From Sialis fuliginosa (taxonomy: Eukaryota; Arthropoda; Insecta; Megaloptera; Sialidae), in the NCBI GenBank assembly GCA_961205875.1, contig OY540815.1:930001-994000 (forward strand): DNA of 64,000 nucleotides, read 5' to 3'. Numbering within the stretch: the stretch's first letter is position 1; each line of letters opens with the position of its first letter. Of the stretch, positions 1-11,242 are shown piece by piece. The translations under genes were made by a program, and so were the position numbers. The notes beneath the pieces are model-generated. The model saw nothing but the letters and a program-made list of their open reading frames with translations, searched no databases and had not been told where the DNA came from.

Positions 1-388
1 CCCTGTATTATACAAAATTAGAATAGAAACTCGTTCGTCTGAAATATCTCTAACAAGAACAAAACACTATGCAACAAAGTGAAAAAGATATGAACGTTGT
101 TATGTGAGCATTACTCATTTTCAATTTCACATATAGATGAATTTTACGTGTCTACAAAGCTTGTGTGTATGTGTTATCTACGTTACAGGGTTGTTATTAT
201 TATTTGTTTATGTCGGTAAAAATATACTCACCAATCATATGGAAATTATTTGAGCGTAAGCCGTGAAAATATAATATGAACATGACAAGGTATACACGTT
301 TGTAGTAGGTAGGTAGGTAGAAATACGAATCCATATGTAAATTTATTTCGAACCCTTTTGAGGAATTTTTTGTTTGAAATATTTCATA
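1..388. other. AT-rich spacer with short TAGG microsatellite
   Basis: No open frame or element end is visible. The only structure is a short TAGG repeat of about four units near 306-320. Otherwise I see nothing in it. Confidence 0.6.
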
Positions 389-390
389 TA

Positions 391-805
391 CAGTAAAAGC
401 TCCTTATTCGCGTATTCACTATTCGCGGATTAAAAAAATGCGACCCAATTCCTATATTCGCGGCTAAAGATTTCTTTATTCGCGGATCTAATCAGTACAT
501 ACATAATAATAAAAAGGATTACAATAGGTATCCAACCCAATATCCTTTGTAAACGCCGTCAAATGGACTAATAAAAAAGTAAAAGAGCTTTTAAAAACTG
601 CCAAGCAAGAAAAAAAAATTACAAAATTCTTTAAACCATTGCCAAGCCTGAAGGTAATAATTAATCAATATGGTCAAAAACTTCAATTAAATTGATTTTT
701 TTGTATTGTATTTGTTTATTTATTTTGTCACCTAGGAACGTATCCCCTATAATCCCATATAAATTACCATTCCGTGTATACCCCGCGAATAAAGAGCTTT
801 TACTG
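391..805 (+). mobile_element. pogo/Tigger-like DNA transposon remnant
   Basis: Terminal inverted repeats: the left end reads CAGTAAAAGCTCCTTATTCG and the right end is its complement, CGAATAAAGAGCTTTTACTG. TA lies immediately outside both ends (389-390 and 806-807), as expected for the Tc1/mariner/pogo group. A CAGT start and a subterminal TTCGCGGATTA-like sequence are typical of pogo/Tigger elements. At about 415 bp it is far shorter than an autonomous copy, so it is an internally deleted derivative. It still holds a short open stretch (528-695). Confidence 0.7.
528..695 (+). pseudogene. possible transposase C-terminal remnant inside the pogo-like element
   Basis: A stretch of about 55 codons is open from just after a TAG to a TGA at 693-695. 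It is Lys-rich and contains KKITKFFKP. That resembles the PCNA-binding (PIP-box-like) tail known at the C-terminus of pogo transposase, although the leading Gln is out of register. There is no start codon and no catalytic domain. Because A-rich DNA readily encodes Lys, the resemblance may be chance. If real, it is the 3' end of a deleted transposase gene. Confidence 0.3.
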
Positions 806-893
806 TACTTTTCAACTACGGAAAATAAGGAAATCAATAGTATATCAGATACATGCAAATAAGAATAATAATAAAATAAATAACATTATTTTT

Positions 894-1380
894 GCTTCCT
901 CGCAATATCGAAGTTACGAGAAACTTTGTGATCGTTTTAAAATGAGACAAAAAAATTGTTCTTCGATTTCAAAATTTTAAATTGATCTTTCCGTTTCAGG
1001 TCAAGACAAACACTTTTCGTTCCGTGTCTGTCTGTCTGTCCCCTGAATCCTTGTCACACGCATAACTTATGAACCACTGAACCGATATTAATGATACTTG
1101 GTCAGATGGTTAGGTCAAGCTTGAGGACGGTCCTATTTAATCAAATCATCAAAATCGCGTGTAAGGTGGAGGGGTGACATCCCAAAATATATTATTTTCA
1201 AGATATCTCAAGAACGACACATGTTACGTGAAAATTTTATAGAAACTTTTTTGTAGAGCATTAAATTTCCTATAATATAGGTCTACAACGTTTGTTATAA
1301 AATATTCCTTTACAAAGATTTATTTCAATTTGCTTTAAAAAATCGTAATTTTTTTAATTGATATTTACTTTTACTTATAG
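894..1380 (+). repeat. Family A repeat, copy 1 (5' two thirds)
   Basis: Starts with the family A end GCTTCCTCGCAATATCGAAG, runs through the CTGTCTGTCTGTC tract and the 'gaaccactgaaccgatatt' block, and stops near 1380, short of the other family A end. Full copies (43229-43982, 46653-47406) are about 755 bp. The 3' part is missing here and family B sequence follows. Confidence 0.75.
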
Positions 1381-1412
1381 TCCAATCAAATCAGAAATTT
1401 CCTATAGGTGAC

Positions 1413-2015
1413 AAATGGAATTAATATTCGCCTTATTATTTTAGTGTCAATCGATGGCAAATGATGCCCTTAGTAAAAGATAAAAAATACAAGGCTGTAG
1501 GCCCCTGGGAAATACACTAAAAAAATTGATACAGTGAAAACGATCTAAGATAGAGCAAAAATGAACAGAATCAATTTTACATATAAGAAAATTTCCTATT
1601 AGAATTATACTACGGTTTATACCTAAAACTAATAGTTCAGAATTGAGAGTCGTTCAAAACTCGATACTAAAATGTAGTTTTTTTGAAAATGTCGCAATTT
1701 CTCTCGGTTTTCTATAAAATTTATTATCGGTATAACAGTTAAAAAAAATTTCCAAAAAAATCACGGTTTAACTAGACTCTATTGGGAAGCTACTCACGAA
1801 TTTAAAACTTATTTTTACTTTAAATTGTAGCTATAGGGATTGTACTAAGAAATAATTTATTGTATTTTATTACCTGTTCATTTTTCATAATCTATTAATT
1901 GCCGAATATAACAAAAATATTTGTTTAAAAGATAATTTTATTCTCTACAAATTCAATCGTAACTACAACCGTTTGCTTGCAGTTTTTAAATAAAAACAAA
2001 ATGGCACCTTTGATC
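1413..2015 (+). repeat. Dispersed repeat B, copy 1
   Basis: About 600 bp closely matches 29209-29832 in the same orientation, including the shared blocks 'tacggtttatacctaaaact' and 'caaccgtttgcttgcagttt'. No terminal repeats or coding frame are recognised. Class unknown. Confidence 0.7.
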
Positions 2016-3563
2016 AACTTAAAATTATATTAAATAAATAACATTATGTAGCATTTTAAATTTCATAAATTGCTATACCCAGCTTTCTTTATAGTTAGAT
2101 GCTTTGCTATATCTGAAGGGTTGTAATATTATAAATGATTTTTAATGGTTTTAACAGGAAATAAAAGAATTTAAAATGAATTTATAAACACGTAAATATA
2201 TTTTCCAGCAAGTGAATGTAGCAATCTGTTTTTTTAAATATTCATTGACATGGAACAACATTGTCGTGTTTTGCGAAATTAATTTTGAAATGGAATCCAA
2301 TAATTCGATTTCGCCTCTCCTACCCTGCACGCGTACCGCCAATGACGCCAACCGTATAATGGATGGGTTGCGTGCAATTGTGCGTGTATATGTTCATTTT
2401 TTATTTTCATTAATAAACAACTCTATGGAACGGCAGAAATCATTTCGAGATGAATGAGGAACATGGTCGTTGTCGATAATGAAATATCATTTTATTTTTT
2501 AGTACATGTGTATTGTATATATGTACCTACATATATAGTAACATACATATATGATGTGTGCAGATCCATTTATTATTATTTAACTATGGTATACAAAAAA
2601 TTTATTTTATTTCAGATATTTGCTCCTCTGAAAACATGAGAATAGACATAGACATTAAAATAATATTGAACTAATTGCAAAAAAAGTATGCCTCGAATCG
2701 AAGGCATGCTTTTTTTTAGTGTTTATTAGCATGTCGAGCAGGTATTTGAAATAATATATATTTTCGTTGTATTGATTACACTTTTTATACCTAATTTGAA
2801 AATTAAAATTTACCATGAAAATTGTTTTTATTATACCGGGTGTTTTTTAAATTTCCAAAATAACGAATTTTGAGAAAAAAAGTTTCACACAAAAGTTGAA
2901 AATTCGTAATTTAAGGAAAAAAGTAAGCAACAAAAATGTCTGGATTTTCAAATTTTTTTTATTTTTTATTTATTCATACACAAAATATAAATATACTCAT
3001 GTACCTATACTCAATAGTATGAATTTTATAAAAAATAGTTTTGGAAACGAAAAATGTATTTTTTCCGTTGATTCTGTTGGCAAATTTATCCGCTTGAATA
3101 ATTCGCGGAAATAAAATAAATATAAAATGTTTCGATTTTGTGTTTAACGAGCACCAAACCCATTACAACACAACTAAAGTTGTCAGCAAACAAATGCCGT
3201 TAAATGCGGCAGTCGGTCGTACACATATATCATTAATTGTATATAAATACATACACGTACAATTTATTTCAATACCTACTACAGCTCCATTTTCATTTCA
3301 CAAACTATCACACTCGTTGACAAGACAAATTATACAATAAAGTTTTGCACTCATTCATCACAATCCACGTGTCTTTGTCGCACACCGAAGCATCCTTCAA
3401 TTAGGCGCATTCTAACGGTATATACATCATCTATATTTGACACTAGACGCCAAGATTCCTTTGGCCCGTTATCAGAACTAATAATTCTTGTCGTTCACTT
3501 TATGCCAGAACACCTAAACCACAAGATATTGCTTGTATGGTAACATACATATTATGTCGTATA
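2016..3563. other. AT-rich spacer with a short hairpin
   Basis: No element or gene is recognised. A 15-bp stem/7-8-nt loop hairpin lies at about 2679-2718: an A-run and TATGCCT, then AGGCAT and a T-run. A consensus-like acceptor (TTTTCCAG) ends at 2208, before a modest open stretch, but no convincing donor pairs with it. Confidence 0.4.
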
Positions 3564-3621
3564 CAGAGCCGGCCTTTGCGATTCTGGCGCCCCAGGCGAG
3601 ATTTTTTTGACCCCCCCCCCC
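3564..3621 (+). mobile_element. truncated hAT-like terminus
   Basis: CAGAGCCGGCCTTTGCGATT followed by 'ggcgccccaggcgag' and a run of C resembles the GC-rich ends of hAT-type miniature elements in insect genomes. No second end or 8-bp duplication is visible, so this is a fragment at best. Confidence 0.35.
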
Positions 3622-3632
3622 ACAGTGACGAT

Positions 3633-3829
3633 CATGTTGGCAACTTTGACCATACAAAATAATTTTTATAATATCGCCAATGTTTATTACCGTTGGTGTT
3701 TACAAACCACGCGTGCGCGAAAATTGTCAAACACTTCATGAAACTACAAGAGAACTGTCAGATAGGTCAGAAAGCTCATTTGAAAGTTCTTGCTAGCTAG
3801 CAAATTTTTATAGCTCGTTTATAATACAC
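3633..3829 (+). repeat. Partial copy of the TGTCCGG-ended miniature element
   Basis: Matches 63186-63380 in direct orientation, including 'acgcgtgcgcgaaa' and 'cttgctagctagcaaattt', up to the degraded end 'agctcgtttataatacac'. The left terminal repeat of the family is missing. Confidence 0.65.
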
Positions 3830-3835
3830 TTTTTT

Positions 3836-4645
3836 ATTTTCTTTCTACTTGCAATTTTTCAACTACACAAATTAACTTTTACAATTGCAGTTATCATTTT
3901 TAGAATTGCAGAAACAAGCTACAACACACTAAAATAACCCCTGTATGACGCATTCGAGAATATATGTCATACACTTATTTAAAAAATTAAAGGAACAAAC
4001 AATTACAATTTTTTTAAAGTGTTTTTTGAAGAGCTGTATCTCTGTGAAAAATGATCGTATCGAGATGAAAAAAAGCATATTAAAGCTTCGAGTTTCTAGT
4101 TTTTAAATTTTTTAGCATACAATTTTTTTGAGTTACGGTTATCGCGCAATCATAAGAAATAACCCACTATTTCACAAAAAAATTTTAAGGGTTGGAATTT
4201 TTTTTTCAGCTAAACCAATTTATCGGCCAGTTAACTTATTTATTCAGTTTTAATTTTTGTTTTTTTTTTTGGACCCTCTACGTCAATTTTTTGCTGATTG
4301 TGAGATATCTGACTTTAAATGAAAAAGGATTCTTTTGTCTTCGGTCATCAATATATCAGCAACTAATGATTAAACAGTAAATTTAAAGGCAGTTTTAAAA
4401 ACTTGAATAAATTTCCTACAAGACCCTTTCATGACTTTATTAGAAAAAAAATATTTTTTATCTTCACCATTACTTTGAAAAAGTACCAAAAATTACTTTT
4501 TATGGTCTTTTAGTAAATCTATCGTTACTCTACAAATATTAATGGGAAGACTAATGTTGCCAGATTTTTACAGCTTAATGTACCCCCAATAGTCCTGTAA
4601 ATTTTGAAATTGATCCATCGAACCGTTTTTCTCCTTTTAGTTATT
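3836..4645. other. AT-rich spacer with a weak dispersed repeat
   Basis: Around 4040-4130 ('aaaaatgatcgtatc... agcttcgagtttctagtttt') it resembles 14440-14530. Nothing else is recognised and there are no supported genes. Confidence 0.4.
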
Positions 4646-4649
4646 TCTT

Positions 4650-4778
4650 TCTCACTTCTTTACACGCTTAAAAAATGACATTCTTTTAATTTCTGGTACA
4701 TTCCACCAGAAATTCCATGAATCAACCAATCAATGCTCGTTGTTCACTGTTTTTGGTCATTCGTGAACGTGACCATTG
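4650..4778 (+). repeat. One arm of foldback element J
   Basis: Matches the right arm of the foldback at 38469-39140: 'tttctggtacattccaccag', then 'tcaaccaatcaatgctcgtt', ending near GAACGTGACC. The second arm is absent, so this is a fragment. It also shows the arm without the insertion carried by the 39 kb copy. Confidence 0.65.
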
Positions 4779-5677
4779 ATTTCCCATATTATTTAATTCA
4801 TAACATATTTTTTAAGAAATTCAACTTATTTTTCTATTTTAAACATTTAGTCTAACTCATATTTGGCACTTGATTCATTATTAATAAGGTCCAATAGAAT
4901 ACTAGTTACTATATCCGGCGTTGCTAGAGTGGATGCCGGAATGTCACCAAATTGGTTTGAGTGCTATTAAAATTACCATTTTTTCCATACATAGCAATAG
5001 TATGTGTTCTGAACGAAATTGTTCCCTGGTACGATAGCCTGTTGTTATATAGTATGTGTTATGCTATTCTTAGTGAAAGTTTCATCAAAATCAGTTTACG
5101 TTTACAAATAAACCAAAAAACTCTTCATTTATATAAAAAATCTGTTTTAATTTCTGAGAATAATGTTCGAAAAAGGATACATTAACAACAAAATGATTTG
5201 ATGAAATTAAAGTATTAGATTGAAAATCATTCCCCCTAACATTAAAACAATCAAATATCTATATCAACATCCCCATAACAAAATTAGAGTCCATTCTCTT
5301 TGAGTTAAACTCAATTACATCAATAAAACAAATTAGCTAATTCAATTGTTATTGTTTGAAAAAGCAGACAGACCATTTTACCGGTTGAGTGTGGCTGGTA
5401 TGTATAAGGCGGCTGGTATATCACAGCCAACCGTGATTTACAGACGCCGGAATTTCATAATTAAACGCTATGTGTAATTTGATGATGTATTATTGTAGTA
5501 TGTACAAATGTACATGCACGCCGCCCGTTGTACTGAGCCATGTTTCACAGGTATTGTTATGTAACATACATATGTGTCTGTGCAATAATCCCAATGAAAA
5601 GACGTTTATTTCAATTTGCCCAATGTCAAATTGATGTCCGAAAAATTAGCCCCTCAAATGCATATTTTTAGTTAATT
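4779..5677. other. AT-rich spacer, nothing recognised
   Basis: No long frame, terminal repeat or RNA gene is seen. A slightly GC-richer patch lies at 5370-5560. Confidence 0.4.
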
Positions 5678-6480
5678 GCTACCTCGCAATGTCGAAGATA
5701 CAAGAAGCTTTGTGATCGTTTTAGAATGAGACAAAAAAAATGTTCTCCGATTTCAAAATTTTAAATTTATCTATCTGTTTTACGACAAGACAAACACTTT
5801 CTTTTTTTTGGCATTTATTTTCAGACATGGATGACTGGGAGGATCGGGAAGTGCCCTGGGGCAATCAGGGCAGGAAACAGTCACGAAGCCCATTTCATCC
5901 ACGGGTAACGTCCTAAGAACAGACAATAGGTTCTTATTTCAATCTTAGCCTATACAGTCGTTGTCGAATTGCTCCCATACAGCTCCGTATGCTTCTGATT
6001 CTACAGCTGCCACGGAGGTGCACTGACGGTATTCTCAACGACTACAAACACTTTTCGTTCCGTGCCTGTCTGTTTGTCTGTCCGTCCGTGTGTGTCCGTC
6101 TGTCCCCTGAATCCTTCTCACACGCATAACTCAAAAACCACTGAACCGATATTATTGAAACTTCGTCGGATGGTTGGGTCTGGCTTGAAGACGGTCCCAT
6201 TTCAAAATCGTGTGTAAGGGGGAGGGGTGACACCCCAAAATATTTATTTTTGCAAGATATCTAAAGAACGACACATGTTACGTGAAAATTTTATAGAATA
6301 TTTTTTGTAGAGCATTAAATTTCCTATAATATGGGTCTACAATGTTTGTTGTAAAATATTCCCTTACAAAGATTTATCTCAATTTATTTTAAAAATTCGT
6401 GTTTTGATTTTCTAAATTGATATTTGCTTGGCATATTAAATGCCATTTTGGCGTTTTAAATGTAATTTTGAAATCGATTT
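5678..6480 (+). repeat. Family A repeat, copy 2, interrupted by a retrocopy
   Basis: Begins 'gctacctcgcaatgtcgaag' and continues with the usual family A blocks, including the TCTGTTTGTCTGTCCGTCCG tract and 'ggaggggtgacaccccaaaa'. The repeat is split at 5801-6043 by an unrelated insert. The distal end is diverged. Confidence 0.75.
5801..6043 (-). mobile_element. 5'-truncated retrotransposed insert (LINE 3' end or processed transcript)
   Basis: The insert is flanked by a perfect 11-bp direct repeat, ACAAACACTTT, at 5790-5800 and 6044-6054; other family A copies carry this sequence once. Read on the minus strand, the insert ends with the polyadenylation signal AATAAA followed by a run of A (seen on plus as TTTTTTTTGGCATTTATTTT). 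Poly(A), AATAAA and an 11-bp duplication together indicate target-primed reverse transcription. No long frame remains, so the source (LINE 3' UTR or a cellular mRNA) cannot be named. Confidence 0.7.
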
Positions 6481-6568
6481 TTTTGACATACCCTATTTTT
6501 AGAAACGGAAAGTTTTCAACAAATTGAAGAACATTTTTGTATCAACCATTTATTTTTATAAGACTCTA

Positions 6569-7043
6569 AGGTAATGGCACCAGTTCTACCCACTATAAGA
6601 GCAAGGTTTACGGTTTTTGTGATTGACGGGCTTCTTTTTTATAATTCTCATGAACTCATGTTACTAATAAAACAAGTAACTCTATATTTAATCAATTTAA
6701 TTACCAAAGTCCGCAAATATCGTTTTTTTTTTTAAATTATAGCCTTTTATTTTGTTTATGTTTTTTTCTCCAGACACTGATTACAAAATGATAAGTATTG
6801 TGACACAAAAGATATAAAGAAAGAATCGTCAAATTTGAAACAATATAAAGCGGTTTCTATGATAATATAATAATTAATAAATAAATTATACTAATAATTA
6901 GTTTAAATGTCCACCATTTTGACATCTATTGGCCGATTGTCATCAAATCACGTAAGACAGTTAAATGTATATAGATTAATTCAGTTCATTTAATTAAAGA
7001 AAAACCATTACTGGGGTCATATCCAAGACTGGTACCAGTACCT
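6569..7043 (+). mobile_element. Family G TA-flanked miniature element, copy 1
   Basis: The ends AGGTAATGGCACCAGT and ACTGGTACCAGTACCT are inverted repeats with TA outside (6567-6568, 7044-7045). Internal blocks such as 'ggccgattgtcatcaaatca' recur in the other G copies. No coding capacity. A TA target is compatible with the Tc1/mariner group, but the superfamily is unproven. Confidence 0.75.
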
Positions 7044-7045
7044 TA

Positions 7046-7583
7046 TAGAGTTAATTTTGCTTTATAAATTGCTTTCATGTAGATAAATATTTTAGTATAC
7101 AGGTGAAAACATTCTGTATAACTATAGAACAATCACTGGCTTCATTAAAGTAGATAAGAGTTTGCAGACAAATAAAGCACAGCGTCATTTGATCGTTTAG
7201 TACCGAGACCGTAAACCGAATGCAGACTATGATATATCAGACATAAACTCATAGAATATATTCATACTTTCTAGCAACACCTCATAAACCAAAGTGCGCT
7301 TCAAGTTGCAACGATATCTTCGGGGAATTGCCGGAGATATTATTACTGGCACTGTCAAAGTTAGTGCATCTGAAACCGCCAACTATGCAATAACAATTAC
7401 ACTAGACATGTTCACTTGATTATCGTAGCTGATAAGTATGTGTGCTCTCGGTGCAACGGAAATATACGGGCGTAGCTACCGTGGGGCAAACACATCTAGG
7501 TAGGAAATTATACAACAATACAATCAACGTCTGATGGAGAAGTTTTGAATTTGCTTTATAAATAACTAAATTCGCAAATCAAA
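7046..7583. other. Spacer between two G copies
   Basis: About 540 bp of less repetitive sequence, somewhat GC-richer at 7300-7500. No open frame of note and no recognised element. Confidence 0.4.
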
Positions 7584-7596
7584 TCTCTATGAGATA

Positions 7597-8142
7597 CTCA
7601 TACTGGCACCATACTTGGATAAGACTCCAGTAATGGATATTTTTAAATTAAATGAACTGAATGAGAAATATTTGTTGATATTTAATTACTACCATTTCTG
7701 AATATTAATCTATATACATTTAACTGTCTTACAGCGTGATTTGATGACAATCGGCCAATAGGTGTCAAAATGATGGACATTTAAACTGATTATTAGTGTA
7801 ATTTAATAATTAATTATTATATTATCATAACAACTGCTTTACATTGTTTCAAATTTGACGATTCTTTCTTTTATATCTTTTGTGTTGTAGTAATCATTAG
7901 CAAGTGTCCATTACTGCGTCCTCATTACTGGATTTACTTTATCCATTACTGGAGAAAAACAAACAAAATAAAAGGCTATAATTTAAAAAACAAACTATAT
8001 TTGCGGACTTTGGTAATTAAATTGATTAAATAAAAAGTTACTTGTTTTATTAGTAACATGAGTTCGTGAGAATTACAAAAAGAAGCCCGTCAATCACAGA
8101 AACAGTCAACTTTTATAGCGATCATAACTGGTGCCAGTACCT
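7597..8142 (-). mobile_element. Family G miniature element, copy 2 (inverted)
   Basis: Same family as 6569-7043 in opposite orientation. The left end is degraded (CTCATACTGGCACC); the right end is intact (ACTGGTGCCAGTACCT), followed by TA. It appears to sit inside the 5' end of the Helitron whose body continues at 8145. Confidence 0.7.
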
Positions 8143-8144
8143 TA

Positions 8145-8689
8145 CATAAAAATGAATGTTCGTTTGTATGAGGCTTCTAAACTCGGGAATTACTGAACCG
8201 ATTTCAGTGCGGCTTTCACCAATAGTTAGATAATTTTTTTGAGCAGTATCGTAGCTATTAATATTTTATAAAAAACTAAGATTTAACATCAAGACTTAAA
8301 AAATCTTTATCAAGTCGTGTTTTGTTTCCATTTAGGTATATAAAAACATAGTACCTAGCCATGGAATACAGAATTCTATAATATACGGTTTCAGTATTTT
8401 ATTAATTTAGGTTACTATGATCACGTCTCTTTCAAAAATTTTATCGAATAAATAGATGATTTTTGACACATGTTAACAATTAAATATTTTGATTGAAAAT
8501 TGAAATAATATAAAGAAACATTTCACTTCCAAGAAAGGTAAAATATCGAAATTGATTATGATTGTTGCTAACTTATTTACTGAACGGATTTTATTAAGAT
8601 TTTCACTAGTGGTTAGAATGTTTCACGAGGAAGGTTTAGGTATATAATTTGTGGATATTAACCCGGGTAACACGGGTCCAATGCGCTAG
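8145..8689 (+). mobile_element. Non-autonomous Helitron, copy 1 (5' end disrupted)
   Basis: Shares 'aaaaatgaatgttcgtttgt' and 'ggaattactgaaccgatttc' with the copies at 20451 and 60479. The 3' end has the small hairpin CCCGGGTAACACGGG and finishes TCCAATGCGCTAG before a T, matching the Helitron rule of a hairpin about 10 bp before CTRR and insertion at A/T. The TC start is not contiguous; TCTCTAT at 7584 may be its displaced 5' end. No Rep/helicase coding. Confidence 0.75.
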
Positions 8690-8690
8690 T

Positions 8691-9657
8691 ACATTATAAT
8701 AGAGAAACGAATATCTTCAAAATGGTTAGAACATGACTCGAATTCGAATATTTTCATGATTACTATACATATATCTATTTTATTATTCAATATATTTCTT
8801 GTGTATATAAAATAGTATAAAGTATTGGAAAGATACGCTCTCGAGTGCCATTAGGAGATATTTTTATTTGTTTGCTTTATAGATAACTATAAATTTATGA
8901 GAAATCTTTGGAAAGCAGATTTCAATACAAAAGCGATGTTAATATACATATTCACAAACATAAAAGAAAATTCATTTTAATGGCTATTGAACAGTTTTTT
9001 AGACATAATTCAATAGTATCATAGTCTTTAGAATATTACTTAAATTAACTCAATAGATTAGCTCTTAAAAACCAAGAAAGAATGCAAAAATAAAAGTTTT
9101 ACCCTAGCAAATATATAGTTTACGCCACTGTTTCTGTCTATACCTTTAGTCTAGGTGTTTGTGCAAGAGTTCTTTAGTTTCTATTTGGAATTTATGTGCT
9201 AATCACTAATCAATAGATAATTGATTATTATCAGTAGCTTTATTGATGTTTTACTATAATTAATAAATTGATTTTTGAATGGATTGTTGCTATTTTATTT
9301 AAAAATTTTAAAAAGATATCTTCAAATAAAATTGATTTGAAGAAAATATACGTGAATAATTATTACACTTATATTATTTATTTTTGCTGAAGTTCCGAAA
9401 ACTGGAACCCTCAGAATCACTTGTATCTTTACAAAAACATTCAACTACACCTAAATAAAAGTACCTAAAGAGATTTTTGGCGACTCGAACCGGAAAGGGT
9501 GAAATTTTTTATTTTTTCGTGAGAACTTAAAAATCGTGACGATAACGTATTTTATTTAAATTTGGTATTTATCCAAATTAACTACGTCTCTTTCACCCTA
9601 ATAACAAAGCAGATAATAAATCATGTTCATGCATGACTAGAACATTTATACCATTTT
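8691..9657. other. AT-rich spacer
   Basis: No element end, gene or RNA gene is supported. A GGTTCGAGTCG-like string on the minus strand near 9485 resembles a tRNA B box but no tRNA fold surrounds it. Confidence 0.4.
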
Positions 9658-10360
9658 AAGGTTTCCGTAGAAAACTAGGAAACCTTATAGTTTCACCATG
9701 TCCGCCCGTCCTTCCGTTCTCAAAATTTTTAGACCGATTAAGATGAAACCCAGAAACAGAAATGATTTGATTTTTGGACCCCCTTTCCATAAACTGAAAA
9801 GTATATAAAATTTTTTTTTTCACTTAATCCATTAAGTGGGGTGTCTTTAGATATGACATTTTGATTTTAACCCTTCAGTCACGATATATGTGCGTTCAAA
9901 GTCGTGATCAGAGCGCCCCCCCTTCCCTTAATTTCTAAACAACTGAAAAAATTCGAAAATGTAACTTTTAATTAGTACTTCCACTGAAAATTATAACGAA
10001 CACTGTCAAAATTATTTTGGATCCCCTCCCATAGACTGAAAATTGTACTCAATTTTTTTTTCACTTACCCCATTGAGTGGGATATCTTTAGATAGATCTC
10101 CTAATATGCAACAAAAAAAGTTATATGACCTTTGTGATTTTAACCTTTCAGTCACGATATATTTACAAATGTCGTTATCAGAGCGTCGCCTCCCCCCTTC
10201 TACTTTCTAAACTATCGATATAAAAATCTAAAAAAAATCCAGAATGTAGCATTTAGTTAGTACTTTCAATGAAAATTATAACGAACACTGTAGCTAGAAT
10301 AGTTTATAAAAAAAATTGAAATAACTATTGTTTATAAATCGTAATGACTACGGAAACCTA
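9658..10360 (+). mobile_element. TIR element K with internal tandem duplication
   Basis: Begins AAGGTTTCCGTAG and ends CTACGGAAACCT, an inverted pair. The first 29 bp also form a hairpin of their own. The interior contains two diverged copies of a ~250 bp unit (about 9775-9990 and 10025-10290), each with 'aagtgggg/gagtggga...cttta', 'cttt/ttcagtcacgatatat' and a C-rich patch. Non-coding. Confidence 0.55.
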
Positions 10361-10364
10361 TCAT

Positions 10365-10602
10365 GTGCGTGCCCATTTATATTAATTATTATTTAAAAAC
10401 AGTTGGTTGTGGCGACGATTGAATCCCCGTTTTTATCTAACGAAAACTAATCAATCCAAAACTAATCAGTTCGATTTCTCCCCAATAGATTGCCCTAACC
10501 AAGGACAGGTAATTATGTAGAATAAAAATATCTAAAATAAATTCCGCGATACCATGTATCAAATATTTATATTTAAGCGAGCGAAGCCGCGGGAACAGCT
10601 AG
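10365..10602 (+). mobile_element. Helitron-like 3' end, second family
   Basis: Ends 'gcgagcgaagccgcgggaac' followed by AGCTAG and T, a terminus common in insect repeats. The same end occurs at 30109 and, on the minus strand, at 49792 and 50702. The 5' limit is not defined. CTAG|T fits Helitrons, but no clear hairpin is seen, so a LINE or SINE 3' end is possible. Confidence 0.45.
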
Positions 10603-11242
10603 TACACAATATTAATAACAAAAAAAATACATATACTGTTGTTTTAGCAAAAAAACACAGACATGTACAGATTTATAAAAATATGATGTATGATACATAA
10701 TAAACATAAATAGATAAAATGATATAGAGAAAACGGTGAAAAAACCTACAATATTATTTTGTATAACAAGCGTTATTGTCAAGTAAATCAATCATTTTGC
10801 ATGCATATTTATGTTATTTACGCAAAATCATAGCTATCCATGGAAAGTGATTGGATGAAAGTAACATCAATTTGTCATAACTGTATAAATTACGATACCA
10901 ATTTATATTTTCAGTTGAAAAAATTTCCGATAATGTAAGTAGAAAATGCTTACTTAATACCCAGAAAAATACAGTTTTTTTTGTGGATGATACTCGTTCA
11001 ATTTGATACTTTACATATGAACGTATGGATATAATCTCCTTAAGGGCTCGTTAGTCAATATTGTTTAAGATATTTTTGAAATCGAAGAGAAATATATATT
11101 ATTTCTTTGAATGTAAATAAATACGAGTAACTTAACATTTTTTTCTGAGAATTTGTCATAAATAAAAATTATTTAAAAAAACTGTAATTTATGTATTTAT
11201 AATTTTTTTTGGTAATGCTATGACCTAACCTTTTGGTAAATT
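10603..11242. other. AT-rich spacer
   Basis: No supported gene or element. Confidence 0.4.

Noticed and set aside
2209..2457. Possible internal exon after TTTTCCAG
   Set aside because: An acceptor-like string exists but no good donor follows and no homology is recognised; too weak to call.
2679..2718. Hairpin with T-run as a bacterial-type terminator
   Set aside because: The context is eukaryotic and there is no upstream gene; kept only as a local structure.
9475..9500. tRNA B-box-like GGTTCGAGTCG on the minus strand
   Set aside because: No A box, anticodon arm or cloverleaf can be drawn around it.
10365..10602. Firm assignment of the GCGAAGCCGCGGG...CTAG ends to Helitrons
   Set aside because: CTAG before T fits, but no clear hairpin or TC start was found, so it is only listed as Helitron-like.
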